DNA of 23,119 nucleotides from CAIVAT01 sp964355945 (GTDB lineage Bacteria > Bacteroidota > Bacteroidia > Bacteroidales > FEN-979). Below are positions 7,207 through 15,300 of this stretch, one piece after another. The notes under the pieces were generated by a model, which saw nothing but the letters and a program-made list of their open reading frames with translations, was not told where the DNA came from and made no database searches. The translations under genes and the position numbers were made by a program. The stretch lies in the NCBI GenBank assembly GCA_964355945.1, contig CAYHGE010000059.1:1-23119 (forward strand). Direction: 5' to 3'. Position 1 is the stretch's first letter; each line of letters starts with the position of its first letter.

Positions 7207-7333
7207 CAGCATTTGCAAGCTGCCTCCAAACCATAATGCACTATGTGAGGTACGTGATATATAGGGCAGCATAAAAATTTTCTGAAAAAAGGCTTATTTT
7301 TTTTTTATTTTCAAAAAATTCGAAGTTTTTTTT

Positions 7334-7341
7334 CATATTTG
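7334..7341 (+). promoter_or_regulatory. Possible -7 box of the HU gene
   Basis: CATATTTG differs by one base from TAnnTTTG and would give a leader of about 45 bases. A second near-match, AATCTTTG at 7381-7388, would start transcription at the ATG itself and is less likely. The whole 7290-7340 stretch is rich in A and T runs, as expected of a strong promoter. Confidence 0.3.
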
Positions 7342-7393
7342 CATTTCCAAAATTTCCCTTTTCTCCTGTTTAAAACAATTAATCTTTGCAATT

Positions 7394-7684
7394 ATGACCA
7401 AAGCTGAAATTATTGAACAAGTCATTGCCCAGACAGGCATAGAAAAACCCTCTGTCACTGTTACCGTTGAAGCCATTATGGAAACAATCAAACAGTCGAT
7501 GGTGAAAGGTGAAAATATTTACCTTCGTGGATTTGGCACATTCCTGCTGAAAAAACGGGCAGCAAAGACTGGCAGGAACATCACAAAAGGCACCAGCGTA
7601 AAAATTCCGGCTCATTTCGTGCCTGCATTTAAACCCTCGAAGGAGTTCGCGGCTGCTGTAAAAGCAAACGTAAAGGTAAAGTAG
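7394..7684 (+). CDS. HU family DNA-binding protein
   Basis: 96 residues, typical of the HU/IHF family of dimeric, DNA-bending nucleoid proteins. An N-terminal two-helix dimer region (MTKAEIIEQV to about 40) is followed by the strand GFGTFLLKKRAAKTGRN, the beta-arm region, and the closing IPAHFVPAFKPSKEF with the conserved Pro that inserts into the minor groove and the FKPSKE helix start. The C-terminal tail is lysine-rich (KANVKVK). It ends with TAG, which matters for the ammonia-lyase at the left edge: TAG is an ordinary stop codon in this genome. Alone in its transcription unit and convergent with the unknown gene at 7750-8136. Confidence 0.93.
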   Translation: MTKAEIIEQVIAQTGIEKPSVTVTVEAIMETIKQSMVKGENIYLRGFGTFLLKKRAAKTGRNITKGTSVKIPAHFVPAFKPSKEFAAAVKANVKVK

Positions 7685-7749
7685 ATCATTAAGCGCAAAT
7701 ATTGACTGATTTGCACATTTCATTGATGCTCACCGATAGCGTGGAATAA

Positions 7750-8136
7750 TTATGTTTTAGGTTTTTTTGCAAAAACCATAAATCTGTTCCCCATGCGCAT
7801 TTCGTAGTTTTTCCGTGTCTCGGCCTCTTTACTTTTGTCTGAGATGAATATGGTTGTTTTCCCACCATCGAGGATTACAGGATATTTTCCTGCAAGTGAT
7901 CCTGTCAGCAATTTTGAATCAGGAATTTTTAAACGTTGCCGTTCCTGCATCATCCTGTATTCCAGTGTGTCTTTTTTCATGATGGGGTTGTTAATTGCAA
8001 AACGTTGCGTTTGCAATATTCCGACAAGGTACGGCTTATTTAATGATTTTACAGATTTAGTTTTCATCCGCCATCCCCATGCAGTTATGTTACGGTCTGT
8101 TAGGGCGTTAGAAATTAATTTTACTTTAAGCATCAT
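7750..8136 (-). CDS. Small basic protein, unknown function
   Basis: Up to 128 residues, or 105 if it starts at the internal Met24 (MKTKSVKSLNKP, ATG at 8067). It is strongly basic, with no signal peptide or membrane segment. The middle is helical and charged (MKKDTLEYRMMQERQRL), and the C-terminal half alternates strands and charged turns (KYPVILDGGKTTIFISD, then a Lys/Arg-rich stretch ending VFAKKPKT). I do not recognise a family. The opposite-strand frame over 7835-8152 is cysteine-containing and lacks a sensible composition, so the minus strand is preferred. It is convergent with HU. A real but modest-confidence gene. Confidence 0.5.
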   Translation of the reverse strand: MMLKVKLISNALTDRNITAWGWRMKTKSVKSLNKPYLVGILQTQRFAINNPIMKKDTLEYRMMQERQRLKIPDSKLLTGSLAGKYPVILDGGKTTIFISDKSKEAETRKNYEMRMGNRFMVFAKKPKT

Positions 8137-8181
8137 TTTTATTTCTGGTTAACCGCAATATGTTTTTATGGATTTTGCCCA

Positions 8182-8216
8182 TTGTAAAATAGAGATCAAG
8201 GGACTACCTTTAGTCC
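8182..8216 (+). promoter_or_regulatory. Promoter of the T9SS-substrate gene with its -7 box inside a palindrome
   Basis: TTG at 8182-8184, 20 bases, then TACCTTTA at 8205-8212 (one mismatch to TAnnTTTG). GGACTA (8201-8206) and TAGTCC (8211-8216) are exact inverted repeats around CCTT, so the -7 box forms the core of a palindrome. A dimeric repressor bound here would block the polymerase directly. Confidence 0.55.
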
Positions 8217-8238
8217 TGAATATTAAAAACTTACGTCC

Positions 8239-8697
8239 ATGAAAAAAATTACTTTGATGCTGTGCCTGCTCTTCGTGTTTTCAATGCGGCTGCTTTTCGC
8301 TCAAACCTTGCATCTTCCACTTATTATTGAAGAAAAAAGCGATAAAAGCGAATATGCCCTTGTGGCAGTGGCCTCTGCACAGGTTCCCGTCCCTGCTGAA
8401 ATGAACACTGCTTTTGCTGTTTTGGATAAAATAGGCATGACCTCCAGTCCCAATCCTTTCACAACCCGGACACAGGTAACATGTTGCCTTCCATCCAAAG
8501 GCAAGTTAAGCCTGGGAATACGGAACATGTTTGGTGAAACTGTTAAAACCATAGAGTCAAATGTGGAACAGGAAGGAGATTGTGTGCTGGAAGTGACTTC
8601 AGAAAATCTAAGGCCCGGGGTCTACACGGCCATTTTGGTTTTTAAAACGTCTGACAATGTTCTGACAAAAACCATCAGGATTGTTTATAACCAATAA
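8239..8697 (+). CDS. Short secreted protein ending in a T9SS type A sorting domain
   Basis: 152 residues. Signal peptide MKKITLMLCLLFVFSMRLLFA (1-21), predicted cleavage before Gln22. From about residue 68 to the end it matches the type IX secretion C-terminal sorting domain: SSPNPF at 69-74, alternating strands with LPSKGKLSLGIRNMFGETV, an NLRPGVYT turn at 123-130, and the closing strand TKTIRIVYN. Between signal peptide and sorting domain lie only about 46 residues without a recognisable fold. It therefore consists almost wholly of export signals; it may be a small surface peptide or a truncated derivative of a larger secreted protein. Its presence implies that the genome encodes the T9SS machinery, none of which is in this window. 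Two cysteines (82-83) inside the sorting domain are unusual. It has its own promoter at 8182-8216. Confidence 0.75.
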   Translation: MKKITLMLCLLFVFSMRLLFAQTLHLPLIIEEKSDKSEYALVAVASAQVPVPAEMNTAFAVLDKIGMTSSPNPFTTRTQVTCCLPSKGKLSLGIRNMFGETVKTIESNVEQEGDCVLEVTSENLRPGVYTAILVFKTSDNVLTKTIRIVYNQ

Positions 8698-8716
8698 TTT
8701 CTTCTTAAAAGAGCTT

Positions 8717-8745
8717 CCCCTTCCCTTCTTTGGGGGGTATTGTTT
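8717..8745 (+). terminator. Possible terminator of the T9SS-substrate gene
   Basis: CCCC (8717-8720) can pair with GGGG (8732-8735) across an 11-base loop, followed by TATTGTTTTT. The stem is short, so support is limited. Confidence 0.3.
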
Positions 8746-8805
8746 TTACGCAACTTTTTTTCTATTATAAACATTGTTGTGAAATTTTCGGCCTTCGGAA
8801 AATAC

Positions 8806-9016
8806 AACCAATGAGGCACTTAGGACACTCAGAAACACTAAGGAGATAAAATTCCTACAGGAATATTAATTTGAAACGCTTTTTAGAACCACAAAGACCA
8901 TCAGGAACACAAAGAAAAATATCTGGCAGGTTAAGGTTGAAACGTCTATGTGGTTCTATTTGCCCTTAGTGCCTCAGTGGTTTCCCTGCGCTTCTTCCTT
9001 GTAATAAAAAAGATGT
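8806..9016. repeat. Gene-less inverted-repeat element of the CACnnAG heptamer family
   Basis: Left arm 8806-8842 and right arm 8946-8982 match in inverted orientation at 28 of 37 positions without gaps. Each arm holds four heptamers of CAnnnAG form, with identical 8-9-10 base spacing: starts 8809, 8817, 8826, 8836 on the left and 8979, 8971, 8962, 8952 on the minus strand. On the right the sequence runs on to a terminal ACATC-T6-ATTACA at 9016-9000, nearly the same as at 4021-4038. The interior has ATTCCTACAGGAAT (8850-8863, a near-perfect palindrome) and another heptamer run at 8884-8915, but no gene. This accounts for most of the 8698-9070 gap; the rest shows nothing further. Confidence 0.6.
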
Positions 9017-9070
9017 GTATAAAAAGTAATTTTTTTGGGGGACAAAAAGTGCTAATGTTTTGGAACAGTT

Positions 9071-11665
9071 TCATTTAATCAGGGTGAGCAGATCATCCCC
9101 GATGCCAATACGGTAGCCTTCAGAGAGGTACCGGATTACCCCTTTGGAATTGACCAAAAGTACAACAGGCAGGTTTTTTGCACCTCCGGGTTTTAGGTTG
9201 AGTTCTGAAAGTTTTACCGGGAAGTCAGACTGTAATACACAGCTGATATTTTTCGGAAGAGAAGCCTGTTCCGATTTCACAAAGGATTGAAGCTGCTCCG
9301 CTGAACTGATGACCAGCGTGATGGTGCCTTTCCAATTTCCGAATTCAGGTTTCTTTTGCCGGAGATCCGCCAGGAGGTGCCTTGTTGGCTCTTTCCCCGG
9401 ATCAATCCAGGCAATGATCATTCCCGCACCGATCTTACGGCCGAAAACAGCCGTGTTCAGCACTCCATATTCCTGCTGTGGCAGCTGGTTCTGCCGCATT
9501 TCGATGGATTGTGTTGTTGCTGTCCCTGAGCCCACTACAAATATCGAGAGTTTTGACAATACCGTGCCATCGGTAAGCCGGGTTCCTGTAACCATCAGGC
9601 AGGGGCCGGTGGGTATCTCCAGTGAGCAGGGATAGTCCTGTACCAGGGGACTCCCTTCGTAGTCGAGGGTCCTGAAAAATCCTTGCTGGTATTCCTCCAG
9701 TGTATAATGTATGGTGTATTCAGGCTTTTTATTATTGGTGGGAGCACTCTGAAGAATGACCAATCCCTTGTTCCCTGCATTTTGTTTCTTCTCAAACAAA
9801 AATACATCCCTCCATTCTCCCTGCAACTGGTATTGCGGAACCCTGGTTGCCGGGTCGAGCCTGGCTGGAATTCCGAAGCTTCGGCAAACAGCTACAAACA
9901 AAATATCGGCCGAATGTCCATCAGCAACCCTGAGCTCATAAACTCCCATAGGTGTGAGCGGGGCACGGCTGTAGTTGGCCACGTTGTTGAGAACGATGTT
10001 ATTGCGGACCCAGTCTGCAATCTGCATCGGATCTTTTCTGAAGGAAGCTGTCATTTCCTTCTCAAACTTCACCTGGAAGTACTGTTTGTAAGGTTTTAAA
10101 AACTCGTTATCCACTCTCGGGGATAAGACATATTTATAGAAATCAGCCCTGCTTGCAGCAATGGCAGGATGTTTTTCAGAATGGTTCAGGTTGTCACTTA
10201 AAACGGATGTGTCAATATCACGAAGGTCTTTTTCTGAAATATTCTCTAACAATGGAAAGATGAGCTTCCGTTTATCCGGCGCAGCCTGGGAAATAAAGGC
10301 TGTGAGTTCACGCCAGTTTCCCCTGCTTTTCCTGAACATCATCCAGAGTGTGTCAGGATTGAGGTTAACCAGTTGTGCAAAGCGAATGCTCTTAGAAGAG
10401 TCGATAAAAGTCGCTTCATATCCGCTTCTGAGCCTGTCTTCAAAAGCCAGGCGTTCATTGTTTCTCATTTTTGCGGAATCGCTCACAGAAACTGTCAGTT
10501 CGAGCTCTGAAGGCGGGACCAAATCAAGTTCGTCCAGGTATGACCGGCCGGGTTCATGGTCCAGTCTGATGGTTATCGTATCGTTCTTCCTGACATCCAG
10601 CTTCTGATAACCATATTTTTCATCTTTGGCTGCCCATACCAGCAGATCACCAAGCCCTGTCTTAAAGGAGCAAAGGCCATCTTTTCCTGTGACTGTTTTG
10701 AAGAGCGGGTAAAACTCTGCGTAGTTATAAAGCTGAAATTCAACGGTTGCACTGTCGATCACGTTGTTGTTGACATCGGTTACTTTTGCAAAAACCCTTT
10801 TTGTGGGCGCATAGTTCTCAAGCACATTGATCCTCGTATAAAGCGGATCCTTCTGAAGAACATCCTCGGAACCCTCGTAATCTCCGAAAACAGTTGTATT
10901 GACAAGCATTGCGCGTTTGGCAGGTTTTGTAAACCAGGCAAGGTCGAGATCAGCATCGGGCTCACAGGCCCCGATAAAGTGCCACTTCCCGTCCACCCAA
11001 ACCTCTACCCATGCATGGTTGTCGTCGCTGTGTGCCCATCTGGGGGTATAACATTGCCGGGCAGGGATCCCAACAGACCTTAACGCAGCTACTGTAAAGG
11101 TTGACTCCTCCCCGCACCGGCCAAATGCAGTTTTCACGGAGGCCAGGGGGGAAGATGTCCGGCCGTCGGAGCCGCGATAGGTTACCTTTTCATGGCACCA
11201 GTGGTTTACCTCGAGCACGGCCTCTTTCATGGGAAGCGTTTTGATACGGTCTTTCAACTCGTTGAAAAATACCCATCGGGAAGAATCGAGGTTTTCATTG
11301 TTCACGCGCACCGGAAGAACAAAATGGCGGAACAACACTTCAGGAATGATTTTACCCCAGGGAAAGCTATCTCTTGCGGCAAAGGAAGATCTTATGTTAC
11401 GGAGAAAGAAATCTCCGTCATAATCAGCCAGGTCGCTAAGGGAGCTGTATGCATAAAGAAATTTCAGAGCCTCTTCTTCACGGGTTGACAGATCCTGATC
11501 AAATACCTGAAAGAGCTGCTGAGAACGGTTTTTTGCAAGCTCCTTCTGCTTTTCGAATTGTGCCTCTACCTTTTGCCGGTAGGTTTTGTCCTTAACAAAA
11601 TGGTCGTTGGAGCAGCTGGTAAAGAGGAGTACCGGTACAAGGTAGATGAAGAGTATTTTCCGCAT
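9071..11665 (-). CDS. Transglutaminase-like lipoprotein with an active and a degenerate module
   Basis: 864 residues. SPII signal peptide (Cys18 in LLFTSC), so an envelope lipoprotein. Residues about 130-240 are a transglutaminase-like cysteine-protease fold: FGRCGEEST with Cys184, DDNHAWVEVWV with His217, and IGACEPD with an acidic partner (Glu235 or Asp237). Residues about 288-370 look like a carboxypeptidase-regulatory beta-sandwich. Residues about 540-625 repeat the transglutaminase pattern (LRVADGHSADILFVAV, then RSFGIPAR), but lining up on GIPAR puts Gly583 where the catalytic Cys should be. The C-terminus (about 760-864) resembles a thioredoxin-like fold without CXXC (NLPVVLLVNSKGVIRYL). 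The first module can be a peptidase or amide-cross-link enzyme; the second is probably a binding module. Stand-alone gene with a -7 box at 11728-11721. Bacteroidota carry similar proteins of unknown substrate. Confidence 0.85.
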   Translation of the reverse strand: MRKILFIYLVPVLLFTSCSNDHFVKDKTYRQKVEAQFEKQKELAKNRSQQLFQVFDQDLSTREEEALKFLYAYSSLSDLADYDGDFFLRNIRSSFAARDSFPWGKIIPEVLFRHFVLPVRVNNENLDSSRWVFFNELKDRIKTLPMKEAVLEVNHWCHEKVTYRGSDGRTSSPLASVKTAFGRCGEESTFTVAALRSVGIPARQCYTPRWAHSDDNHAWVEVWVDGKWHFIGACEPDADLDLAWFTKPAKRAMLVNTTVFGDYEGSEDVLQKDPLYTRINVLENYAPTKRVFAKVTDVNNNVIDSATVEFQLYNYAEFYPLFKTVTGKDGLCSFKTGLGDLLVWAAKDEKYGYQKLDVRKNDTITIRLDHEPGRSYLDELDLVPPSELELTVSVSDSAKMRNNERLAFEDRLRSGYEATFIDSSKSIRFAQLVNLNPDTLWMMFRKSRGNWRELTAFISQAAPDKRKLIFPLLENISEKDLRDIDTSVLSDNLNHSEKHPAIAASRADFYKYVLSPRVDNEFLKPYKQYFQVKFEKEMTASFRKDPMQIADWVRNNIVLNNVANYSRAPLTPMGVYELRVADGHSADILFVAVCRSFGIPARLDPATRVPQYQLQGEWRDVFLFEKKQNAGNKGLVILQSAPTNNKKPEYTIHYTLEEYQQGFFRTLDYEGSPLVQDYPCSLEIPTGPCLMVTGTRLTDGTVLSKLSIFVVGSGTATTQSIEMRQNQLPQQEYGVLNTAVFGRKIGAGMIIAWIDPGKEPTRHLLADLRQKKPEFGNWKGTITLVISSAEQLQSFVKSEQASLPKNISCVLQSDFPVKLSELNLKPGGAKNLPVVLLVNSKGVIRYLSEGYRIGIGDDLLTLIK

Positions 11666-11720
11666 ACGATTATTTTATCCTGATTTTTATGACGAGGATG
11701 CTGGTCTGAAAACTTATTAA

Positions 11721-11728
11721 CAAACCTA
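11721..11728 (-). promoter_or_regulatory. -7 box of the transglutaminase-like gene
   Basis: TAGGTTTG on the minus strand matches TAnnTTTG. It lies 55 bases before the ATG at 11665. No TTG is visible at the usual -33 distance. Confidence 0.45.
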
Positions 11729-11780
11729 TTACTTTTTATTGAATTGGTGATTAAGCCGAATACAAATAATTGTGGGATGT

Positions 11781-11829
11781 TTTTTTTTACCACATTAGGC
11801 ACATTAGGGCACATTAGAAGACACAATAG
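11781..11829 (+). repeat. Left inverted-repeat arm of the GxxExxY cassette
   Basis: Eight T, ACC, then four heptamers ACATTAG (11792), ACATTAG (11801), ACATTAG (11811) and ACAATAG (11823), spaced 9, 10 and 12 bases. Confidence 0.75.
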
Positions 11830-11850
11830 AGTTTTAAACCCTTGCTTGTT

Positions 11851-12267
11851 ATGATGACACAAAAATTCATAAATGATTTGACTTATTCCATTATTGGTGT
11901 GGCAATTGAAGTACACAAAGAACTGGGGCCTGGGTTACTTGAAGGCATTTATGAAAAATGCATGAGACAATTGCTGCAGCAAAAGGGATTTGGAGTCAAA
12001 TCACAACTGAAGGTTCCAATTGTTTTCAAAGGATTATATCTTGAGAGTGATCTCCGTTTAGACATGCTTGTGGATGATTGCATAAATCTTGAAATAAAAA
12101 CAGTTGATTACCTGCTCGCAATCCACGAAGCACAAGTCCTCACTTATCTGAGACTACTTGAAAAACCAAAGGGCATCCTAATTAATTTCAATTGCTTAAA
12201 TATTTTTAAAGAAGGCCAAAAAACGCTGGTAACTGACATCTTTACCCGCCTGCCGAAAGGCTACTAA
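11851..12267 (+). CDS. GxxExxY protein
   Basis: 138 residues from the ATG at 11851; an in-frame TTG at 11842 is possible but less likely. The family-naming motif is seen in GPGLLEGIYEKCM (Gly, two residues, Glu, two residues, Tyr). Later RLDMLVDDCINLEIKT, with Asp then Glu-x-Lys, and HEAQVLTYLRLL give the conserved Asp-(Glu-x-Lys)-Gln pattern of PD-(D/E)XK nuclease-like folds. Function is unknown for the family; a nucleic-acid-cleaving or -binding role is inference from that fold. Proteins of this family often occur in several copies per genome, scattered among unrelated genes. Here the gene sits alone between two matched inverted-repeat arms, and its TAA stop (12265-12267) lies inside the last heptamer of the right arm, so gene and repeat are one unit. 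It is the only plus-strand gene in the right half of the window. Confidence 0.9.
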   Translation: MMTQKFINDLTYSIIGVAIEVHKELGPGLLEGIYEKCMRQLLQQKGFGVKSQLKVPIVFKGLYLESDLRLDMLVDDCINLEIKTVDYLLAIHEAQVLTYLRLLEKPKGILINFNCLNIFKEGQKTLVTDIFTRLPKGY

Positions 12268-12312
12268 TGTGACTTCTATTGTTTTCTACTGTGCCTATTG
12301 TGGTAAAAAAAA
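12264..12312 (-). repeat. Right inverted-repeat arm of the GxxExxY cassette
   Basis: Read on the minus strand from 12312: eight T, ACC, then heptamers ACAATAG (12301), ACAGTAG (12292), ACAATAG (12282) and ACATTAG (12270), spaced 9, 10 and 12 bases, the same spacing as the left arm. Confidence 0.75.
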
Positions 12313-12314
12313 CA

Positions 12315-15300
12315 TCAATAGACCACCAGATCATTTTCAACAGTAAGCACATGGGTGGTCTCGACTGTGAATTTCGCTCCGGATAAAATATCCATGTTGC
12401 CTGTAAGTGTCAGATCACTATTCAATGTGACATTTTTAGTTTCGGCATTGCTTATGGTGAGATTCCGGATTGTGTTTGGAATTACAGTCGGCAAAAAATT
12501 GGTCAATTGGTCCGTTTGGCCGTTGAACTCGTAATCGGCATCTGATTCAAGCATCACCGGGCCCGAAACCTGGATATTGCCAGCTACCCCGTCAGGGTGA
12601 CCGATGACCAGTGATGAAAAAGGCAGCGTGCTGAAGAATCCAGGGCCAGACAGTACATGTCCATTCAATGCGAATCTCTGGATAACTGAAGTCCCGCCTT
12701 CGACATAAAGGTCACCCTCAAGAGACACCCCTGATGGATTTGAAATTGTGAGGAAGCCAAGCTGGACAACCCCTGAAGGAATGAAAACACCGGGTTGGGT
12801 CCCTCCAAAGACCAGCCTGGAGAGGTTGGTTGTTTTCAGATTTGACGGATTACCGGTAATTGGAAATCCTCTCATATCAAGTGTCTGGTTTGACCCCACC
12901 ATGAAATTTCCATCCGTCAGAATCAGTGTCCCCCGGATGGTGCAATTACCTTTCATGGTAACTCCGGCAGCCCTGTCAATGGTTAAGTTGTTGAGATCAA
13001 CAGCAGAAAGCAAAGCTGGGGCCATACCAGGGGCAAACACCAGGTTGCCGGTGCCACCTCCCTGCAGGGTTCCGGCAATCCGAACGATGGTACCATTTAA
13101 AGTTAAAGTATGACTTCCAAGGAAAAAGGATCCGGCATCGAGCTGAAGGTTTCCCGGAATGATCCTGTCGGCATGCAGGTTTACACCTCCCGGGTTCATA
13201 ACCTGTACATTGAACGGTCCGTCGGTTTCAGGGAATTCTTCATCTGAAGATGTTTGAGGTACTGTTCCCTGGTACCGTAACGTTGAAGCGGGGCCATACA
13301 AGGAGAATCCGTGCCGGTTCAAATTCCCGTTCATCAGGGAAAAAAGGGTGAGTACTTCTGAATCTCCATTCAAACTAAGCCCATTCATGCGATTCAGGTT
13401 AAGCGTTTGAAGGGTAACAGGGTTAAGTGTAAGCATACTGCCTGCTCCACTGACGGTGAGAGTTGAAGTTGGCCCGCCTTCGAGGTCTCCGCCATTATAC
13501 TGGATCGAACCATTGAGTGTCAGGAGCCTTCCGCTGATCCTGCAGGTTCCACTATTCAAAATCAGAGCGGTTTCAAGCAGGACATCGTTTGAAAAAACAA
13601 CACCGGCTAACCTTGAGATGGTGAGAGTTCCAAGTGTAAGGCCGGGCAGGGTTATGGTGGGGGAGGAAGTCCCGCCGATGACAATGCCGGAGTTTGATCC
13701 GCCTCCGATATTTCCCCCCGACTGGGTCAAATCTCCGCTTAGTGTGAGAGTGTTTGAACCGATTGAAAGGGAGCCTGCTGCCAATGTGAGGTTACTGCTC
13801 ACTTCAACATCACCGGTCATCTGAATCCCGGCACTCCTGTTTATCTGAAGGTTTCCTGCATAGACCGGCGGCAGTTCAGTGGAAGAGGGTGCTGGTCCGA
13901 AGATCACTGTGGAGGATAGGGTGCCTGACAGGTAACCTCCTGACTGGCTGACATATCCGTTTATCGTCAACGTTCTGGCTTCGATGTTCAGGGTTCCCTG
14001 GGCAAGAGATAGGGTTCCTCCAATGGTTACATCCCCTCCCAATAAAATTCCCTGAATTCTGTTGATAGTCAGATTATTGAGTGTCACGGATGGGAGTGTA
14101 GTTCCAATACCGGAGCCATTAAAAATGATATTTGAGGATGGTCCTCCGGTTAGCATTCCCGAAGTCACCGTGATAAGCCCATTCAGTGTAAGGGTGTTGC
14201 CACCGATGGTCAGGTATCCGCTCCTTAGGTATAGATTTTCATTTAATGTCCGGCTGAAGTTCAGGTTGAGCGAAGTTCCACCGGTTTTATCAACTTCAAG
14301 GGAAGGCGGGCCGTTCGACAAAGGGAATTCTTCTGCACCGGTTGTTTGGTTACTTGTCCCGTTGTATTTGAGACGGCTTCCGGAAATATACGTCATCGCC
14401 TTGCCCGACACAAGGGCGACAGCACCATTTGTCATGGTCATGGTGCCGTAGATGGTTACATTTCCTGTTAGCCTGACACCGCTTGTCCGGTCGAGTAAAA
14501 GGTTGTTAAGCGTGACATCCGGAAGGTCGAGCGCAGTAGGGGATGATCCGCCGATTATTATACATGAGGAACTGCCGCCGGAAAGTGACCCTGACGTTTT
14601 TACAAGGGTGCCATTCAGGGTTAGCGTATGCGACATGATCGAGAGGGAACCGGTGGTGAGTGACAATGTGCCACTGATGATTCTGCCATTGTCCAGGCTA
14701 ACTCCCGTACCATTGTTGATGGTTATATTTGGAGGTGGTCCGGTTATCGGCCACTCCTTGATTGTACTTGTTTGAAGTGACAATCCCTGATATTCGAGTA
14801 TTCCGGAAGATCCATACGTGACAGTGCCGGAGGAGATGGTGCTGTTTGCCAGACTGCTGCTGCAAAGTATCAGCGTGCCATTGATGCTGATGGAGCCATT
14901 TGTCAGGGAAAGGTTGGTTGCTGATGATGTCGCGCCAATAAGGAGTTTACCATTGAGCGGGGACGGTATTCCGTTGCCTGTGACCTGGGCACCGGGCCTG
15001 TTGTAATGATAATTTGCTGCAAAACTGTAATAACGGTTGGTAGTCTGGATACTGCCTGATGCACCTGAACTGCTGATGCCGTTTGAATTTGATGTACGAA
15101 TTGTAGATGAACTGCCGACAGAAAATTGCCCCAGACTGCCATCAACAATACTGTTGCCCACATCCAGTGTCGTGCCTGCCCCAATCTCAAAATCGATATT
15201 GTTCTCAAAGGTTCCACCCGTTTTGGTGTAAGTCTGGATTCCTTGTTTAACAAAAGTGATTTTAGAAGTATAACCCACTGAATTCATTTCAGTGATCTTA

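Larger units (their letters stand above)
11776..12316 (+). mobile_element. Candidate GxxExxY cassette bounded by heptamer inverted repeats
   Basis: A 541-base unit whose two ends mirror each other around one gene. The outer limits are GATG on the left and CATC on the right, then runs of nine and eight T (A on the right). Inside them are inverted arms 11781-11829 and 12264-12312, which match at 41 of 49 positions without gaps (25 of 27 in the outer part). No transposase and no flanking target duplication is visible. The right edge coincides with the stop codon of the neighbouring minus-strand gene. Mobility is inferred from the architecture, not shown. Confidence 0.55.

Noticed and set aside
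7219..7270. GCTGCC/GGCAGC hairpin after the AI-2E gene
   Set aside because: The 40-base loop and competing inner pairing make a terminator unconvincing.
7695..7714. Hairpin GCAAAT/ATTTGC between HU and the convergent gene as a terminator
   Set aside because: No T run follows on either strand; it may still be a weak bidirectional structure, but it cannot be supported.
7835..8152. 105-residue plus-strand frame
   Set aside because: It is opposite to the better-composed basic protein at 7750-8136 and has no recognisable domain or export signal.
11790..11831. CRISPR-like array
   Set aside because: The units are 7-10 bases with no unique spacers of 25-40 bases, and the same units occur inverted around a gene.
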